Below are positions 30,840-43,676 of a stretch of DNA of 64,000 nt, piece after piece. The stretch's first letter is position 1; each line of letters starts with the position of its first letter. The translations under genes were made by a program, and so were the position numbers. Origin of the DNA: Armigeres subalbatus (lineage: Eukaryota > Arthropoda > Insecta > Diptera > Culicidae). The DNA lies in the NCBI RefSeq assembly GCF_024139115.2, contig NC_085141.1, positions 165,498,908 to 165,562,907 of the forward strand, in the 5' to 3' direction. The notes under the pieces are model-generated. The model had not been told where the DNA came from. It did no database searches and worked only from the letters and a program-made list of their open reading frames with translations.

Positions 30840-31099
30840 AAGTTTTCTTTACTTTTATTATCATTAATTGAGTAAAAATATCAATTTTGACCGTTGGTTT
30901 ATTGCTATTTCAGTAAAAACGTAATCTACTGGACTAGAATTGAAATAAAAAACAGAAAATCCACCTAGCGGTGATGTTGCCTTTCTCGTGTATTATAAAA
31001 CAAGAAAAGCACAAAAGAGAAGTCAAAATTGCACTTTAGGGAAATAGATTCAGTTATTTTCATCAATTCACATTTATTTGCGTTCATCTCTAATAGCAA

Positions 31100-31270
31100 A
31101 GCATCGGTCTAACAATTATTTCCTTAAGAAAATTATTTTGAACTTTTTAGTGTCATAAGATGAGTTTGTACAATCCCATTTAATTCCACCACTTAATTGT
31201 ACCATGGCAGATACGTATTTCGACCTCAACAGTAAGGTCGTCTTCAGTGTCTCGTACTTGACTCGACTTT
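31100..31270. repeat. Copy of the palindromic-cluster repeat family
   Basis: It has GAAAATTATTTTGAACTTTTTAG, CCATTTAATTCCACCACTTAATTG and ACGTATTTCGACCTCAACAG to GACTCGACTT, in the same order as at 265-423. Confidence 0.75.
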
Positions 31271-31790
31271 CCTTATTTCCTTCCTATATGACCGTAAGGA
31301 CGTGGCCTGCGCCGTTATCGATTGAAAATATTCGATCTTTCGAAACGTGTACATTAAAGTGATTCAGATTTGCTGCCCTATGCCTACATGATTTCGTTTA
31401 ATTTTTCAATGAACCTCCTAAGTATTAACCTTTGTAGAAAACCGGTATGCAACGTTGCCCATTAGGCTATAAAAATATATGAATATGTTGGCAACAATGG
31501 AAATTTAGCAAGGGAACGTTGTTGTGAAACGATTTGATGCTGGTAGGAAAGTTATGGGAAAATCCTGATCCGTGAAAAAATCCATTTAACTTTACTACAT
31601 CAATATCAATAATGAGCAGTTTTGTTTTCTCACAAAGATCGCAACAACATCTGACTCTCAACTTAAGACATATTCTATGATGTTGATTTGTCTATTATAT
31701 TCAAATAGTTTATGGGTCACCTCACGGAACGGCCTTTCACCTAAGTGGCAATTTTCAACGTAATTTCCATTATTATTTTATTTAATCAGA
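31271..31790. other. Unassigned DNA
   Basis: Short frames without recognised domains. Nothing else seen. Confidence 0.35.
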
Positions 31791-31794
31791 CTAA

Positions 31795-33030
31795 GGCCGA
31801 AGTGGCCTGTGCGGTATATAAGAGTCTTCGTTCATGGCTACACGTCGCCAACCACGAAGGGTCCGCAAACCATCTTACACCTAATCGATCAACCTTGCCC
31901 GCTGCGCACCTCGCTTTCTTGTACCCATCGGATCGTTGTCGATAACCATTTTAACCTGGTTACTATCCGACATTCTGGCAACGTGCCCGGTGTTTAGCAA
32001 TGTGATTGCGCGGTAGTTGCTACAATCCAGCTTATCGCCCTTTTGTAGATAGGACACACGACACCTTCCATCCACTCCAACGGCAAAACTTCCTCCTCCC
32101 AAATCTTGGTAATGACCCAGTGTAGCGCTCTAGCCAGTGCCTCACCACCATGTTTAAATAGCTCTCCTGGTAGTTTGGTCAACCTCAGGGGCTTCGTTGT
32201 TCTTCAGTCTGTCAATCTCCTCCTGGATTTCCTGGAGATCCGGAGCCGGTAAAATTATGTCCTGCGCGCGTTCTCCCAGGTCCATCACCATACCGCCATC
32301 TTCGTCTGCCACATCACCATTCAGGTATTCTTCGTAGAGCTGCCGCCACCTTTGGATCATCTTACGCTCGTTCGTTAGAAGGTTCCCGTTTATGTGCTTA
32401 CACATATCATGCTGTGGCACTTTACCCTTACATGAACTATTTAACTTCTCATAGAACTTTCGGGTTTTATTAGTGCAATACAGTTGCTCCGTCTCTTCAC
32501 GGTCTCGATTTTAATCTCGCCCATGCTGCATTCTTCTCTTCCACTAACTGTTGACGTCCCGCAGTGGGCATCCATCGTATGTCTGCTCCAGCTTTGCGTA
32601 GAACGCTTCTTTTTCGTCGTCGGGTCTTCCTTCGTGTGGGCAGTGCACATTGATGATGCTATAGTTGAAGAAACGACCTTTTATCCTCAGCTTGCACATC
32701 CTTTGGTTGATTGGCTGCCACCCAATCACACGTTGGCGCATCCTACCCAGCACTATAAATCCGGTTCCCAGCTCGTTGGTAGTGCCACAGCTTTGGTAGA
32801 AGGTAGCCGCTCGATGCCCGCTTTTCCACACTTTCTGTCCTGTCCAGCAAATCTCCTGCAGCGCCACGACGTCGCCACGAAGTTGCGGGGATGTCATTCA
32901 TCGTAAATCATCCTGTCGCATTCTGCGAAACCTAGCGACTTGCAGTTCCATGTTCCAAGCTTCCAATCGAGATCCTTTATTCTATGTCGCCTAGGTCTTT
33001 GCCGATTATATCGAGTCGTATTATCTCTTA
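31795..33030 (-). pseudogene. LINE family 1, RT-deleted copy
   Basis: On the minus strand the order is: N-terminal KLGTWNCKSLGF (~32960), endonuclease blocks (DVVALQEICW, LGTGFIVLG, NVHCPHEGR at 32544-32897), an internal deletion, the linker (ERKMIQRWRQLYEEYLNG, LDCSNYRAITLLN), and then a direct jump to the C-terminal GHVARMSDSN near 31960. The catalytic RT region is therefore absent. Several frameshifts separate the pieces. The endonuclease part provides the uninterrupted site used to place the hAT MITE at 17824. Confidence 0.85.
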
Positions 33031-34100
33031 TATTGCTCCATACAAACTTCAAATGGCATGTGTACATTCTATAGGTGATGAACTTATAATTTTATAAGAA
33101 ATCACTAAAATAAAGTAAATACGTGCACATCCAAACTGCATCCAAATAAGCTAAACATTTGGGAGGACTATAAAAATGACAAATACAATTTTGAGTCTAC
33201 TTTGAGAATGGATAGCCAACCAAGCCCCATTTGGTTCTCGGTACAATTCTGCAAGTTCTTGTCAATCACGGAGTAGCAGCTACGAATTGTACGGTCATAA
33301 TGCTCATGCTCATGTTGCAGCTGGTTGCAACAACAATTTAGAAGTGATGGAGACGCCTGGTCATTTAATGCATATATGGTCGGGGTTCTACCAAATCACA
33401 CCAAGCGCCAACAAAAATTTACACAATTTTCAGCTTGGGCAGTTTTTTAATTTAATTGATCGCAAATTCTGTAGGATCTCCATCAACCCCATTAGTGAGG
33501 ATATACTACAAATAATGCAAGTATAAATTGATCTGAAATGATTTCTGTTTTCCTTGTACGAACAAAATACCACAAGTCACTCAAAAAGCCGCTTGGTGCG
33601 GTTAGGCAGATCCCCGACCAATATAAGCATAAAACATAATTAAAAAAAAAATATGGCTCAAAAACGATTTGATGAACATTTCTATTTTTTCACCTAGAAC
33701 TGTCTGTCTTTTCTATATTGGGGTACACTTTACGATTGCAAAAAATCGAAAAACGACACGAAAATATGATAGACTTTGATCGTTAATATCTCAGCCGTTT
33801 CTGGATGGATTTTCAATTTTCTTGAACCATTCGATCGAAGAAGAGTCAACGCTTCATACATATGTACACTGAAGTCGTTTTTACGCGGTTATTTTACAGG
33901 AATCGCTTTTTATGCGATTTCTTTTACTTGAATTCCGGGATTCATTCAGACATAATATGGGATTTATAAAGTTGTTTTATGATGTTTCAATTTAAGCAAC
34001 CCATATCCTCCACGTAAAAACCGACTCCAGTGTATTACAATATTTATGTATGATAATATTTACTATTGAAAACTTGCTAACAGTTTAGCAATCGGTATCG
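33031..34100. other. Mostly unassigned, with one dispersed repeat
   Basis: 33706-33820 matches 23899-24012. The remainder has no supported gene. Confidence 0.35.
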
Positions 34101-34129
34101 GTGAATCAGTCAACCTCGTAAGCGCATCG

Positions 34130-34345
34130 CAAGCATCTTCTTCCATAGCACTACATCCCAAATAGAACTTGGGCTGCTTTTCAGCTAGTAATCTATTAAC
34201 ATCTCTTTAGTTATTAATTAATAAGCATTCAATTCCCGCCATTGCATTAGTACATATTATCTTGTGTGGCAAATACAATGGATTCACTATGCCCAGGGTG
34301 TCGAGAATGTATCCCACCCGAAAACATTCTAGATCGGATCGAGAA
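34130..34345 (-). repeat. Diverged SINE relic
   Basis: Blocks such as TAGTAATCTATTAACATCTC, ATCTTGTGTGGCAA and GATCGAGAATCGATC recall a minus-strand tRNA-headed SINE (GGGAATCGAACC type) and resemble 14790-14990. Heavily degraded. Confidence 0.4.
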
Positions 34346-34894
34346 TCGATCTCGCCATCTTCGGATTCTGCGCCTTTGTTCTCAAGACTAACAGGAGACC
34401 TCAAGCCAGCATTGCCGTCAAATAGATGCAACTTACAAGACTTTTAGCTGATGCAGTTCTTTTCTGCTAACATACACGTGAGTTTTCACTCGAAAGCTTG
34501 GGTGCGTTTGACGGCAGCTTCTCGCTTACATCTATTGATGCCAGTAGAGGGGCTCGGAATCTTCTTCGCTGCTGCAGTGGATGCATTCCTGGAAACTTTC
34601 TTCAGCTCGTTTTCGCTGATTCATGTGTCTGCCGGAGTAAACGCAAATCCGACGCAACTCACGTGAAGGAATAATAATTATTATCAATAAACTGTCAAAC
34701 TTATAAAAACTTCTTTGTCGCGTCTACTCTGACTTCCTCCATAGGATGGCCAACAAACGCCGTTGACAGCCCAGCTTTTACGATGGGCTTTTCTGTAATG
34801 AGCCACCGGGGCTTTAGACTGACTGAGTGGCGGGTGCTTAGTCTCTGTTCCAGTTTGCGTCGGTGATGGTTACATGGTTATCAAACGATTCTTA
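34346..34894. other. Unassigned DNA, locally GC-richer
   Basis: A plus frame at 34451-34666 (71 codons) and a competing minus frame overlap. I could not choose between them and recognised no domain. Confidence 0.3.
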
Positions 34895-34902
34895 CTCTCT
34901 AG

Positions 34903-35299
34903 CAGTGACGGGAAATGTCATATCGATGTCATGGGACTAATTTGTTAATAACTTTTTTCACAAGTAATTTACAATCGTATGTTTTATATAAACATAAAGC
35001 ACTCAAAGGATACTTAAACTTTTTCTAATAGGTCATTGCTCTAAAACTGAAAATGGCGGCGTGAGAGCCGAATTAGTGTCAAATGACATTAATGTCATGA
35101 CATTCCGTGACATTTTTTAAATTCGTTATCATGCCTCACACTGTATATTTAGAACAATGACCTGTTTGGCAAAGTTGTAGGATCCTTTAAGCATTACATG
35201 TTAATAAAAAAATCCGAGTTGTAAAGGACTTTTGAAAAAAGTTATTAGCAAATTAGTAATAGCAACCCCATGACATTTTTTTGACATTTCCCATCACTG
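34903..35299. mobile_element. hAT-type MITE (8-bp TSD)
   Basis: The ends CAGTGACGGGAAATGTCA and, inverted, CAGTGATGGGAAATGTCA extend in similarity for ~65 bases. The exact 8-bp duplication CTCTCTAG lies at 34895-34902 and 35300-35307. The element is 397 bases with no ORF. Confidence 0.85.
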
Positions 35300-35307
35300 C
35301 TCTCTAG

Positions 35308-36155
35308 CGAGTTTTTATCAATTGATAATTTGGATATGTGAACCCTTGAGACTGTTGTTCATCCTCGCTTATTTTATAATTTTATTTTCCTCATCCTGGT
35401 CTAAAAATTATTTACAAAATCAGGGTTCGTAATGCTCACTCAATCTCAGGAGCACAGGATAAACAACAAAAGCAGATTTACCCTGGGCTTGAAAAACGCT
35501 TGCTTTGGCCTCATCGCACAGAAAAGTCGAAAACCTGTACATTACATACAGCTACGTAGTTCGACGTCACCTTTGCGTACAACCCGATTGGGCTGCACCT
35601 TTGAGTTTTTATGTGTTACGTATATAGAAATGTTATTTTTTTGTAAATATGAAAAATATACCTAGTAGTTGTGGCCAAAAATTTGAAAAAATATTATAAC
35701 CGGATATTTTGACTAATTATGCATCTCAATGTTTATTATTTTCCTTTCATGATATTTTACCTAAAATTTAGAACTGATAATCTTTCTATACATGCATAAG
35801 TACTGAAAATCTATCCGTTGGTTCAAAAGTTATGGAGGGTTGACATATTTTTTCAGAAAATGTAATTTATTTGGACTACCCTATTCTGAAAATGACACCC
35901 AAAGTCCGTAATAAAACATTTCGGATCAAATTATATTCAGTACAGACCATTCTACCGATTTGGAACACAAACGGAGCACTTTTTTCAAGTCTATTTCTGG
36001 TTTCATGGAAACGCTGAATGCACGCCTTGCTTGCTTGATGGCTTCTGTGTGTTCCGCAGTAGGATGATCAAGAAAAACAATTCGTTCCGTGATTCTCCAT
36101 ATCAATTAAAAAGGATCGTATGATTCCATATTTTTATTTTTAAATAGCTCTATAA
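35308..36155. other. Unassigned DNA
   Basis: No supported gene or repeat. Confidence 0.35.
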
Positions 36156-36737
36156 ATGAACCGTTTGTTTGAGAAACAACAATTTTTTGCTCTGAGTCCT
36201 CGTCCAAAAATACGTATTGTGGCAAAAAATAGGAAACAAATATTTTGTTTAGGAATGCATGAAATAGGAATGCATTTTTTTGAGACGCACTTTGAAAAGC
36301 AATTATGGAGTACTGCTTGCAGTTTTCAAACTGGAAGTGCTCCAGGATATTAAGTTTTGCCTAAAACTATTGATCTGAATCGAAGAAATCAAAAGATCGG
36401 TGCCAATGTGTTCCAAACTAGTTTTTTGTTTTCTCGGAATTGTGTAAAATGGATATATGCAGTTTCTCAAACAAATGATTCGAATGTTGTTTTGAGAAGT
36501 GTCATGTATTTTGAAATGTCCGGCGATGCGGTAGCGAGCGTTCTGCACCTTTACATACAACACAAACGAAACCTCGCTGCATCTCTGTGAAATTTTCATT
36601 TTCAACAAGGTTTGAAATATTATCCATCGATGGAAAATTTTCAAGACCTATGTTTATGTAATTCTCAAGTCCTCTGTCCTGTGGATCTCGATGGTTATAT
36701 TAATGAAGTTGCCTCTCATTATTATGAACAATTGTAA
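36156..36737 (+). pseudogene. Possible decayed coding region
   Basis: One plus-strand frame runs 194 codons with only two internal stops (TAA 36351-36353, TGA 36588-36590). It includes IGMHFFETHFEKQLW, ANVFQTSFLFSRNC and a coding-like end, LCPVDLDGYINEVASHYYEQ. No domain is recognised. It could be a pseudogene of unknown family or chance. Confidence 0.25.
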
Positions 36738-36739
36738 GC

Positions 36740-38420
36740 AAACGTAGGTATTCAGACCCTCAGCTCCATCCACATCATCGGCGCCAGCCCCACCCCGCAT
36801 CGTCACTACTCCTCAAGCAGCCAATTATGCGGTGCGATCCTTTTCGGTTGGATTTTTCATGATTTCTGTTTATTTTTTCGAGCGGAACAAGCTCTCTATT
36901 TACCTTGCACTTGACTTGGTGGAACACTTTCGAATAAGCAATCCAAAAGCTACACCAATTTCCACCGTTGGTTGTCGTTGGTTATCGTCGTCGTCGTCGT
37001 AGTTGCCTGTTTCGGTTCGGTGGATGGGTCGTATGATTGTGCTTTGAGCATTTGTCGCGAGCTTTAGTGAATTCGGTGACCTGACCTGACTGGTGCCTAT
37101 TTGTTGAGCTCACCAGCACCAGGTTGGTGTATATAGTTCGCTGCTGCTGCCGGTGTGGAGCTAGTTTCTTTTCTTAATGACTTTTGCCACTTGAATGGCT
37201 CGAGAGTGAGTTCGCTCGAAAAGGACCGTCACGCGATAATTGGAGCTCGGAGTGCAATATCAACCAATTATTATGATAGCATTAATTCAAATGTCAGTTT
37301 TCAATAGTTTTGGGGTGTTCGTCCGGGATAGGGGCTTGGTAGAATCGTTGACATCGAGGATGATGTCTTTTCTCTACTGATTCATCGTAGAGCGCCAGAG
37401 CTGAATTTATCGATTTGCTATTTCGCTCAAGGCAACGTGCCCGGCGCGCATGAAACCTCGCTACAAGAGGAATGTTCTCTATTTACTAGAGTCAAGGATT
37501 TCTGCTTCGTAGGGTTGACTGAAGACATGCAGCACTGGGGATTAATTTGGCACATCGTCTTATGGTAGTTCAATCCATACGAGCTTTGTGGAAATACAAC
37601 AAGCATTAAACGGAACTGCATTGCGACACGGAATCACAATCACGTACCTACGTGAGGTGTTCTGTCAAGATTGGAAACTCTTTCACCGTCAATCTCGGTG
37701 GGTGTTGCTGCTTGAATGAAACAAGCATTCGGCAAGACATGACCGACTGGCACTTTTCAAATCACAAATGTTGTTTGGAAATATTAAAATGTCAAGAGTT
37801 GTCATCAGTTCAAGGGCATACGTTGGTACATTTTGAGCTGAGCTGTTAGGATTAAGGTTTATTGGTTCGAGATGGGATGCCACATAACTCCCGAGTACTT
37901 AGCAAACAAATACTTGGATCAGATGTTTCTTAGACACATGGTGTTATCGTTCTGTTTCATATTATGAACTAAATGTTTGTGCATATGTTTTACAACAAAA
38001 ACATCAAATCTGAATGATGGGAATTTAGATAATGATAGTTCTATATGATAGTTCTGTGATCTCCCTTCCCCAACGACTGGTACCCAAGGTCATGCAGGTT
38101 TGTCGAATATCGAAACGACATATATGCAATATCCGAGAATGGAAACGTAGCCTTCTTGACGTTCCGAAAAAAATTTGTGCCAATTTGGCCAGATCGTGGA
38201 AATACACCGGCGCATTGCATGGACTCTTCGACAGGAGAAGAGGCGACAGTTCCACACGCCGACTGGAGGATACAACGATGAAAAGATATTACCATGAATA
38301 ACTGGAGTATGTTGAAGATATTCCGGAATATGAAAAGGTAGAAAACCAATTATCTGTCATATGGAGTGCCTTCATCGCCACTAGCGAGTATAATCTGGCT
38401 AAACTGCGCAGTCTACCAAA
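36740..38420. other. Unassigned DNA with a short (GTC)n run
   Basis: A GTC microsatellite lies near 36985-37003. The stretch 36750-37260 is relatively GC-rich and could be regulatory or 5' untranslated sequence, but no promoter can be assigned. The frame at 38032-38301 is basic and unrecognised. Confidence 0.3.
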
Positions 38421-38421
38421 A

Positions 38422-39815
38422 TCTGAAAAACAGGTTTCAGGGGCATTCCTAAGTCCCTTAGAAACGCGTAAAGGGTTACGGCAAGGTGATGGTCATTCGT
38501 GCCTGCTATTCAACATCGCTTTGGTGGGGGTAATACGAAGGTCAAGAATTGACTAGAGTGGTAAGATTTTTACTAAGTCCGTCCAGCTATTTGGATTCGT
38601 CGACGACATAGATATTATGGCACGTAACTTTGAGAAGATGGAACCCTACACCAGACTGAAGAGTTAAACTAACCGATTTGGACTAGTCATCAACACGTCG
38701 AAGACGAAGTACATGATAGGAAGATGTTCAAATGAAGACGAAGTGTTCCACCCACCACGAGTTTGTATCGATCGGTGATGAAGAAATCGAGGTGGTCGAA
38801 GAATTCGTATACTTGGGCTCACCGTTGACTGCCGAAAATGATACCCGCAGAGAAATTCGGAGACACATCATGGCAGGAAATCGTACGTACTTTGGACTCC
38901 GCAAGAAGCTTCGATCGAATTCGAGTTCGCCGCCGTACAAAACTGACTATCTACAAAATTCATAAGACCGGTAGTCCTCTACAGAGTAAGAGTAAGCAGA
39001 GAAAGCTCAACGACCTTGCCGAACGCTCCTCTTCGGCAGGTTTAGTCATCAACGTCAACAAAACCAAATCGTTGGATGTAAACACGGTGACTCCTTCCAG
39101 TTTCACAGTAGCCGGACAACCAGTGGAGAATGTTGAAAGCTTCCAATATCTTGGTAGCCAAATGGCGTCAGACGGCGGTACCAAGATCGACATAGGCGCA
39201 CGGATCAAGAAATCAAGGGCTGCCTGTGCGAGTTTAAGAAATATCTGGAAAAACAGGCAGATAAGTGAACGCACCAAAACACGAATTTTCAACTCTAACG
39301 TGAAATCTGTGCTGTTATACGCTAGCGAAACATGGTGTGTATCAGTGGAGAACATTCAACGGCTGCAGGTGTTCATTAACAGAGGCCTGCGGTATATAAT
39401 TCGGGCCTGATGGCCTCACAACTGGATCTTAAACAACGAGCTCCATCGTCGTTGTCACCAGAGGCCGATAGCAACAGATATTCGGGATCGGAGGTGGGGC
39501 TGGGTCGGCCACACTCTACGTAGGGGCGGAAACGAACATCTGTAAACAAGCATTAGACTGGAACCCAGCGGGACATCGCAGCAGAGGCAGATCCAGAGGC
39601 TCATAGCGGCGAAGCCTCAATAAAGAAATAAAAGAAGTCGACCGAAATCTAACCTGGCAACAGGTTAAAGCGATAGCCGGGCAACGCTCAGGATGGACAT
39701 CTTTCAAGCCGGCCCTTTGCACCACCGGAGGTGTACAGGATCCATAAGTAAAGTAAAGGTAGTCCTCTATGGACACGAGACCTACGCGCACTTGGAGTTT
39801 TTGAAAGAAGAAGAA
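38422..39815 (+). pseudogene. LINE family 1 remnant split by LINE family 2
   Basis: 38422-38981 covers the RT from the LRQGD block through FGFVDDIDI (the family's FADD altered to FVDD), YLGSPLTAEND and RNSSSPPYKT. It resumes after the insertion with GTAGTCCTCTATGGACACGAG and fades near 39815. It carries frameshifts and stops. Confidence 0.8.
38982..39758 (+). mobile_element. 5'-truncated LINE family 2 insertion, 11-bp TSD
   Basis: The target GTAGTCCTCTA is duplicated at 38971-38981 and 39759-39769. The insertion codes for the region downstream of the RT active site: KLNDLAERSSSAGLVINVNK, FQYLGSQMASDGG, SVLLYASETW, a cysteine-poor tail with WGWVGHTLRRG, and a stop at ~39746. It ends in the tail TAAGTAAAGTAAAG. 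This is a classic 5'-truncated LINE insertion. It is mostly open from 38985 to 39410, then shifts frame. Clade not assigned. Confidence 0.85.
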
Positions 39816-40984
39816 GACCGTCTGTGGCGGCCAAAATACTATTTTCTAAAAAGAAAAGACCATCACCGCTAGGTAGATTAATCAGGGTTTTTTTATTGGA
39901 AGTTAAACTACCCTTCGCATTCAAAATCTTATTTTGCATAAGATTCTTGGATTTCTAATGGATCTCCAATTCTATCAATGTAAAAATATACATCTTAGTT
40001 CATAAAGTGACATTAGTATTTCCACAGCATTGTAACCATCTCATTATTGAAAGGTTACCGTCAAGAGGAGATATTTAAATGCTGAGTTCGTAATCATTGT
40101 TTCAAATATATTAATTAAAACGCCATCCGATCCTGATCCATAATACCCGGAAGAACACTATGAAAAAAAGTTACGCCAGAGAAACAAACGGAATGACGGA
40201 TGATAAACCAGATCCATTTCCATTAATTTCTGTACACTCAATTCAAATTGCAGCCACGCGCAATGATTCTATTCCAGGGATTACACCCACCAATTTTCCC
40301 AGCAAAAATCCACTTCCTATCAAAATTCGTCGAATTTCATCTGCGCTTTTGTTTCTATAGTTATGTGTACGGGTAATGAGAAATGCCCCGCTTGGGCAGC
40401 CCACAACGTGGTGCGTGGGTGGAATGCGACGGGATGACGTGCTCCATCACATCGCCAAGCAGCAGACTTGTTGGAAAAAAGAATTGGTTCTAGTTATAAA
40501 TAGAATCCTTGGGCGAGCGACTCGAATGGGCAAGGAATGAAACACACATGATGCTACTTGTGTGGGGAGTAGACTTTTATAGGGTTCAACGAGAAATAGC
40601 TTTTGTTATTGATAGAAGGAAAAACATGTTGAAAGTAACAAATTGAAGGGCCGTGACCAAAGCTCAGTGGTGCGCATAATGAAGAAGGGCCAATTACATT
40701 GGTAAATATAGTCAACACAGATCCAATTATTATTAACGATGGTAGCAGACATCGAGAAGTATAAGAACTAGACAGGTCTGAATGAAAACCATTGTCTAAA
40801 TTTATTTTATTTTCAAAGTAGGATCATTCAGTTATATTTTTTGTAAAGCCTATGGGATAACTTTTTTAATAGAAGGTTAAGCCCAAAAGTATAATACATT
40901 AATTGACTCAGCTGGATCAATTGTGATGATGTTTGTCGGTGCGTAAGTGTGTACACTTGTATGTGTGTGTGTTCGTATGTGTGC
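39816..40984. other. Unassigned DNA
   Basis: No supported gene. A short plus frame at 40160-40360 has no recognised domain. Confidence 0.35.
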
Positions 40985-41040
40985 GTATTTCGACATAAAC
41001 ATTAAGGCCGCCTCCAGCGTCTCATATTTGACTCGACTTC
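40985..41040 (+). repeat. Diverged copy of the 56-base motif
   Basis: GTATTTCGACATAAACATTA then GGCCGCCTCCAGCGTCTCAT and TTGACTCGACTT keep the order and spacing of the unit at 367-422, but the leader is not seen. Confidence 0.6.
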
Positions 41041-41594
41041 AATTGCCAGTAACGAGAAGTAAAGTTTGCTTAATCATTGAAGTCGAAATTTGTATCTGGA
41101 AGTCTAAATGAAGTAGTGGCCACTAGTGGTATATCGGGTACTTTTTTTCTAGCAACACCCTCCCTCCCTCTTTTGTTGTCAGAAAATTACGAGCAAAACT
41201 ATCTAACTCAATGTTTACAAAAGTTAAGCAAAATTGACCTAATTTTAGGAATCGCAGATCGCAAACTCGATGGTTTGGCTAGAAGATTCTGGAATGCTAC
41301 TTCATGAATCGAATATTCATCTACGAGGCAGAAGAAGGGTGGCTAGTGCCCCCATCACGGCAGGTGATGGGGTCTACTGGGTCCAATGCTGTACGTGATG
41401 TACGGTGATATGATGAGATTGATGCTTCCGCTTAAAGTCATGATAGTTGGATTATCTGATGACTTGTACTGATCCTGATATTGTACTGATCTTGTACTAA
41501 GAGTCCGTCGAAGTGGTCGAGTTGTTTGTAGTTCATTCGATCAGTTTCGCCGAGAAATGGTTGCGTTGTAAGAAGCTACAGCATCATGAAACGG

Positions 41595-42215
41595 AGATAT
41601 GATAGTCGTCAACAATTGACGATTGTCTGCCCTGGAACAGTCATGTCGACAACGCCTGCAAGCGCACGTCGACGGCACTATCGAGAATGACGGCAAACGG
41701 CTCTAGTGTGTGCTCCTGCAAGCTCAAGCTGCTAGCAAGCGTGGCGGTTTCAATACTGTTGTAGGGGAAATTGTAGCCTGGGTGTCGGTGTTAAGCGCAA
41801 TCTGCAACGACTGAAAGCTGGAGAGTACTCGTAGACTGATGTGCCTGAAAGTCATCAACACATATCGCTCCGTATCTCGCGAGCTGGCATGCGTACTCGC
41901 GGATATGATGCCCATCAAACAGGTGGTCTATGAGAACTAAGAATGCTACGCCCTCAGGGGTACCGCTAATGCCCGAAGGAATATCAAGGCAGCAACGGCA
42001 ACCAAATGGCAGAGGCACTAGGAGTGGGCAGGTGGACCCCCACCGCCTAGTCCCAAGTGTGTCGACCTGGTTTAGCAAGCCTCATGGAAAGCTAAACTTT
42101 GGTTTGACCCAGTTCCAGGTGGTCCCCCAGCTGTCCACGATGTTCAGACGTAACAGAAACGGTTGAACATATTCTTGCTGGAATACCAGATAGTGTGGGA
42201 CACCCTGGTGTCGAC
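41595..42215 (+). pseudogene. R1-like LINE C-terminal relic
   Basis: In several frames the translation resembles the region downstream of RT in R1-type LINEs: WNSHVDNACKRTSTALSRM, then LASVAVSILLYG, and later LVPSVSTWFSKPHGKLNF-LTQF with a degraded zinc-binding end. Many stops and frameshifts are present. The clade call rests on these family-like phrases. Confidence 0.6.
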
Positions 42216-42257
42216 TGAAAATGTGTAGGAAACAGGTACCAGTTAGTTATGCATAGT

Positions 42258-42328
42258 TGCTCTTCGGTATACTGCCGCTAATTGGCCCATATACAGATGT
42301 GCTCGACTTGCGGTTAGCGGCAGTATAG
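42258..42328. repeat. Short perfect hairpin
   Basis: GTATACTGCCGCTAA and, 41 bases later, TTAGCGGCAGTATAG. Possibly a very small MITE. Confidence 0.5.
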
Positions 42329-42796
42329 ATTAAGAAAAAATATTATTGATATATTGTATGTACCCCCGAGTAGCACAAGATAGATAAAATTGGTTACAGC
42401 AACTTGGTTGTGACTAAATCAAGTCACATACGAATTGCAATAACCTATGGGAAATATGTGTGCAGCGCGGCGCTACTGGCAGAGCTATTAGTCAGTAGCC
42501 TGCAGTGAAATGGAGTGAAAGGGAATTCTGATTTGTTTTGTTTCTTTGTTCGCAACATGTTGCATTCGACGACGAATCCTGTCTCATTGTTTTCTATTGA
42601 AAATGGGACAGATGGAGTTGTAGAAATAAACATATCCACGGTCATTATAGATTTTGCCACAATTTACAATTAGGTGGACCCGATTTTCTCCATTGGCCTC
42701 TCGCACGTCCTTACAAGTGTTTTTATTATTTGTTTGTCCTATCATCTACCAGAGATGTCCTACACAGTTTAACAATCAAATAAAATATATTGAGTG

Positions 42797-42990
42797 AGTG
42801 CAACTAATACCTAGATGGATATTTGATCTTTCGAAATGTCACTTCAATCTGACAAAATGGTGCACGTCAAATACACGCGGGCGAGCGTACAGCAATGTGC
42901 GCTCTCGCGCTTGGCTCCGGCGTGTATTATTTTGACAGATCGAAGTGACATTTAGAAAACTCAAATATCCATCTATTAGTTGCATTTAAT
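42797..42990. mobile_element. Small MITE
   Basis: TGCAACTAAT starts both ends, and ~50-base inverted arms follow (ATGGATATTTGA...AATGTCACTTC-ATCTG). The middle is GC-rich (GCGGGCGAGCGTAC). Target duplication not resolved. Confidence 0.65.
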
Positions 42991-43666
42991 GAATGAACTT
43001 TATTAGATTGTCAAAAGTTTTCTGAACCGTTCCACAGACGAGGGAAATAATAATATGGCAATATACAGATTATTTGAATTATTTTAATTTATATAATATC
43101 TACAATAACTATGAATTGAAAAATTTCCACAAAAAAAATCAATAAAAAGCAATCAAATAAATATGGAAATTTCTTTGGAAAAATATAAAAAAGCAATGAA
43201 ACTGAGCATTTCTTCTCCATAGATGACCATTTCTATAGAAGCGTTTATCGTTCATAGAAAATTTAATACATTCCTTTTTCCTATTTTAGTAGAGTTATTT
43301 TTATTGCTTTTGTTTTTTGGGTTGAAATACAAATATAAAAGATTATGCTTTTCTGAAAAATATAGTTCATCGCAAAAAAAAATATAATCCCATTTCTTCA
43401 ACATGTCCCACGTGCGGCATTTCCCCCTGACGTGGCGTCCACCCGGATTTGACTTTTTTTTAATAATGTAAGTAGTGGTTTCGATTTTTTGTTGTTTTGC
43501 AAATGACTTCTACACTATGTAGTTGGATCCCTAAGTATCAAAAACAATAATTAGAGTTTTAATTTAAAGGATAGTTTTGAAAAAAAAATCAGTTTTTCAA
43601 AAGATGTTGCATCACACCCGGATATAACCTATTGATTTTTTCGTGGAAACTTTCTAACTTTTTGAA
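42991..43666. other. Unassigned AT-rich DNA
   Basis: No supported feature. Confidence 0.35.
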
Positions 43667-43676
43667 TAAACACAAT

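Noticed and set aside
31745..32906. Plus-strand genes of 60-140 codons
   Set aside because: They are antisense shadows of the minus-strand LINE family 1 copy.
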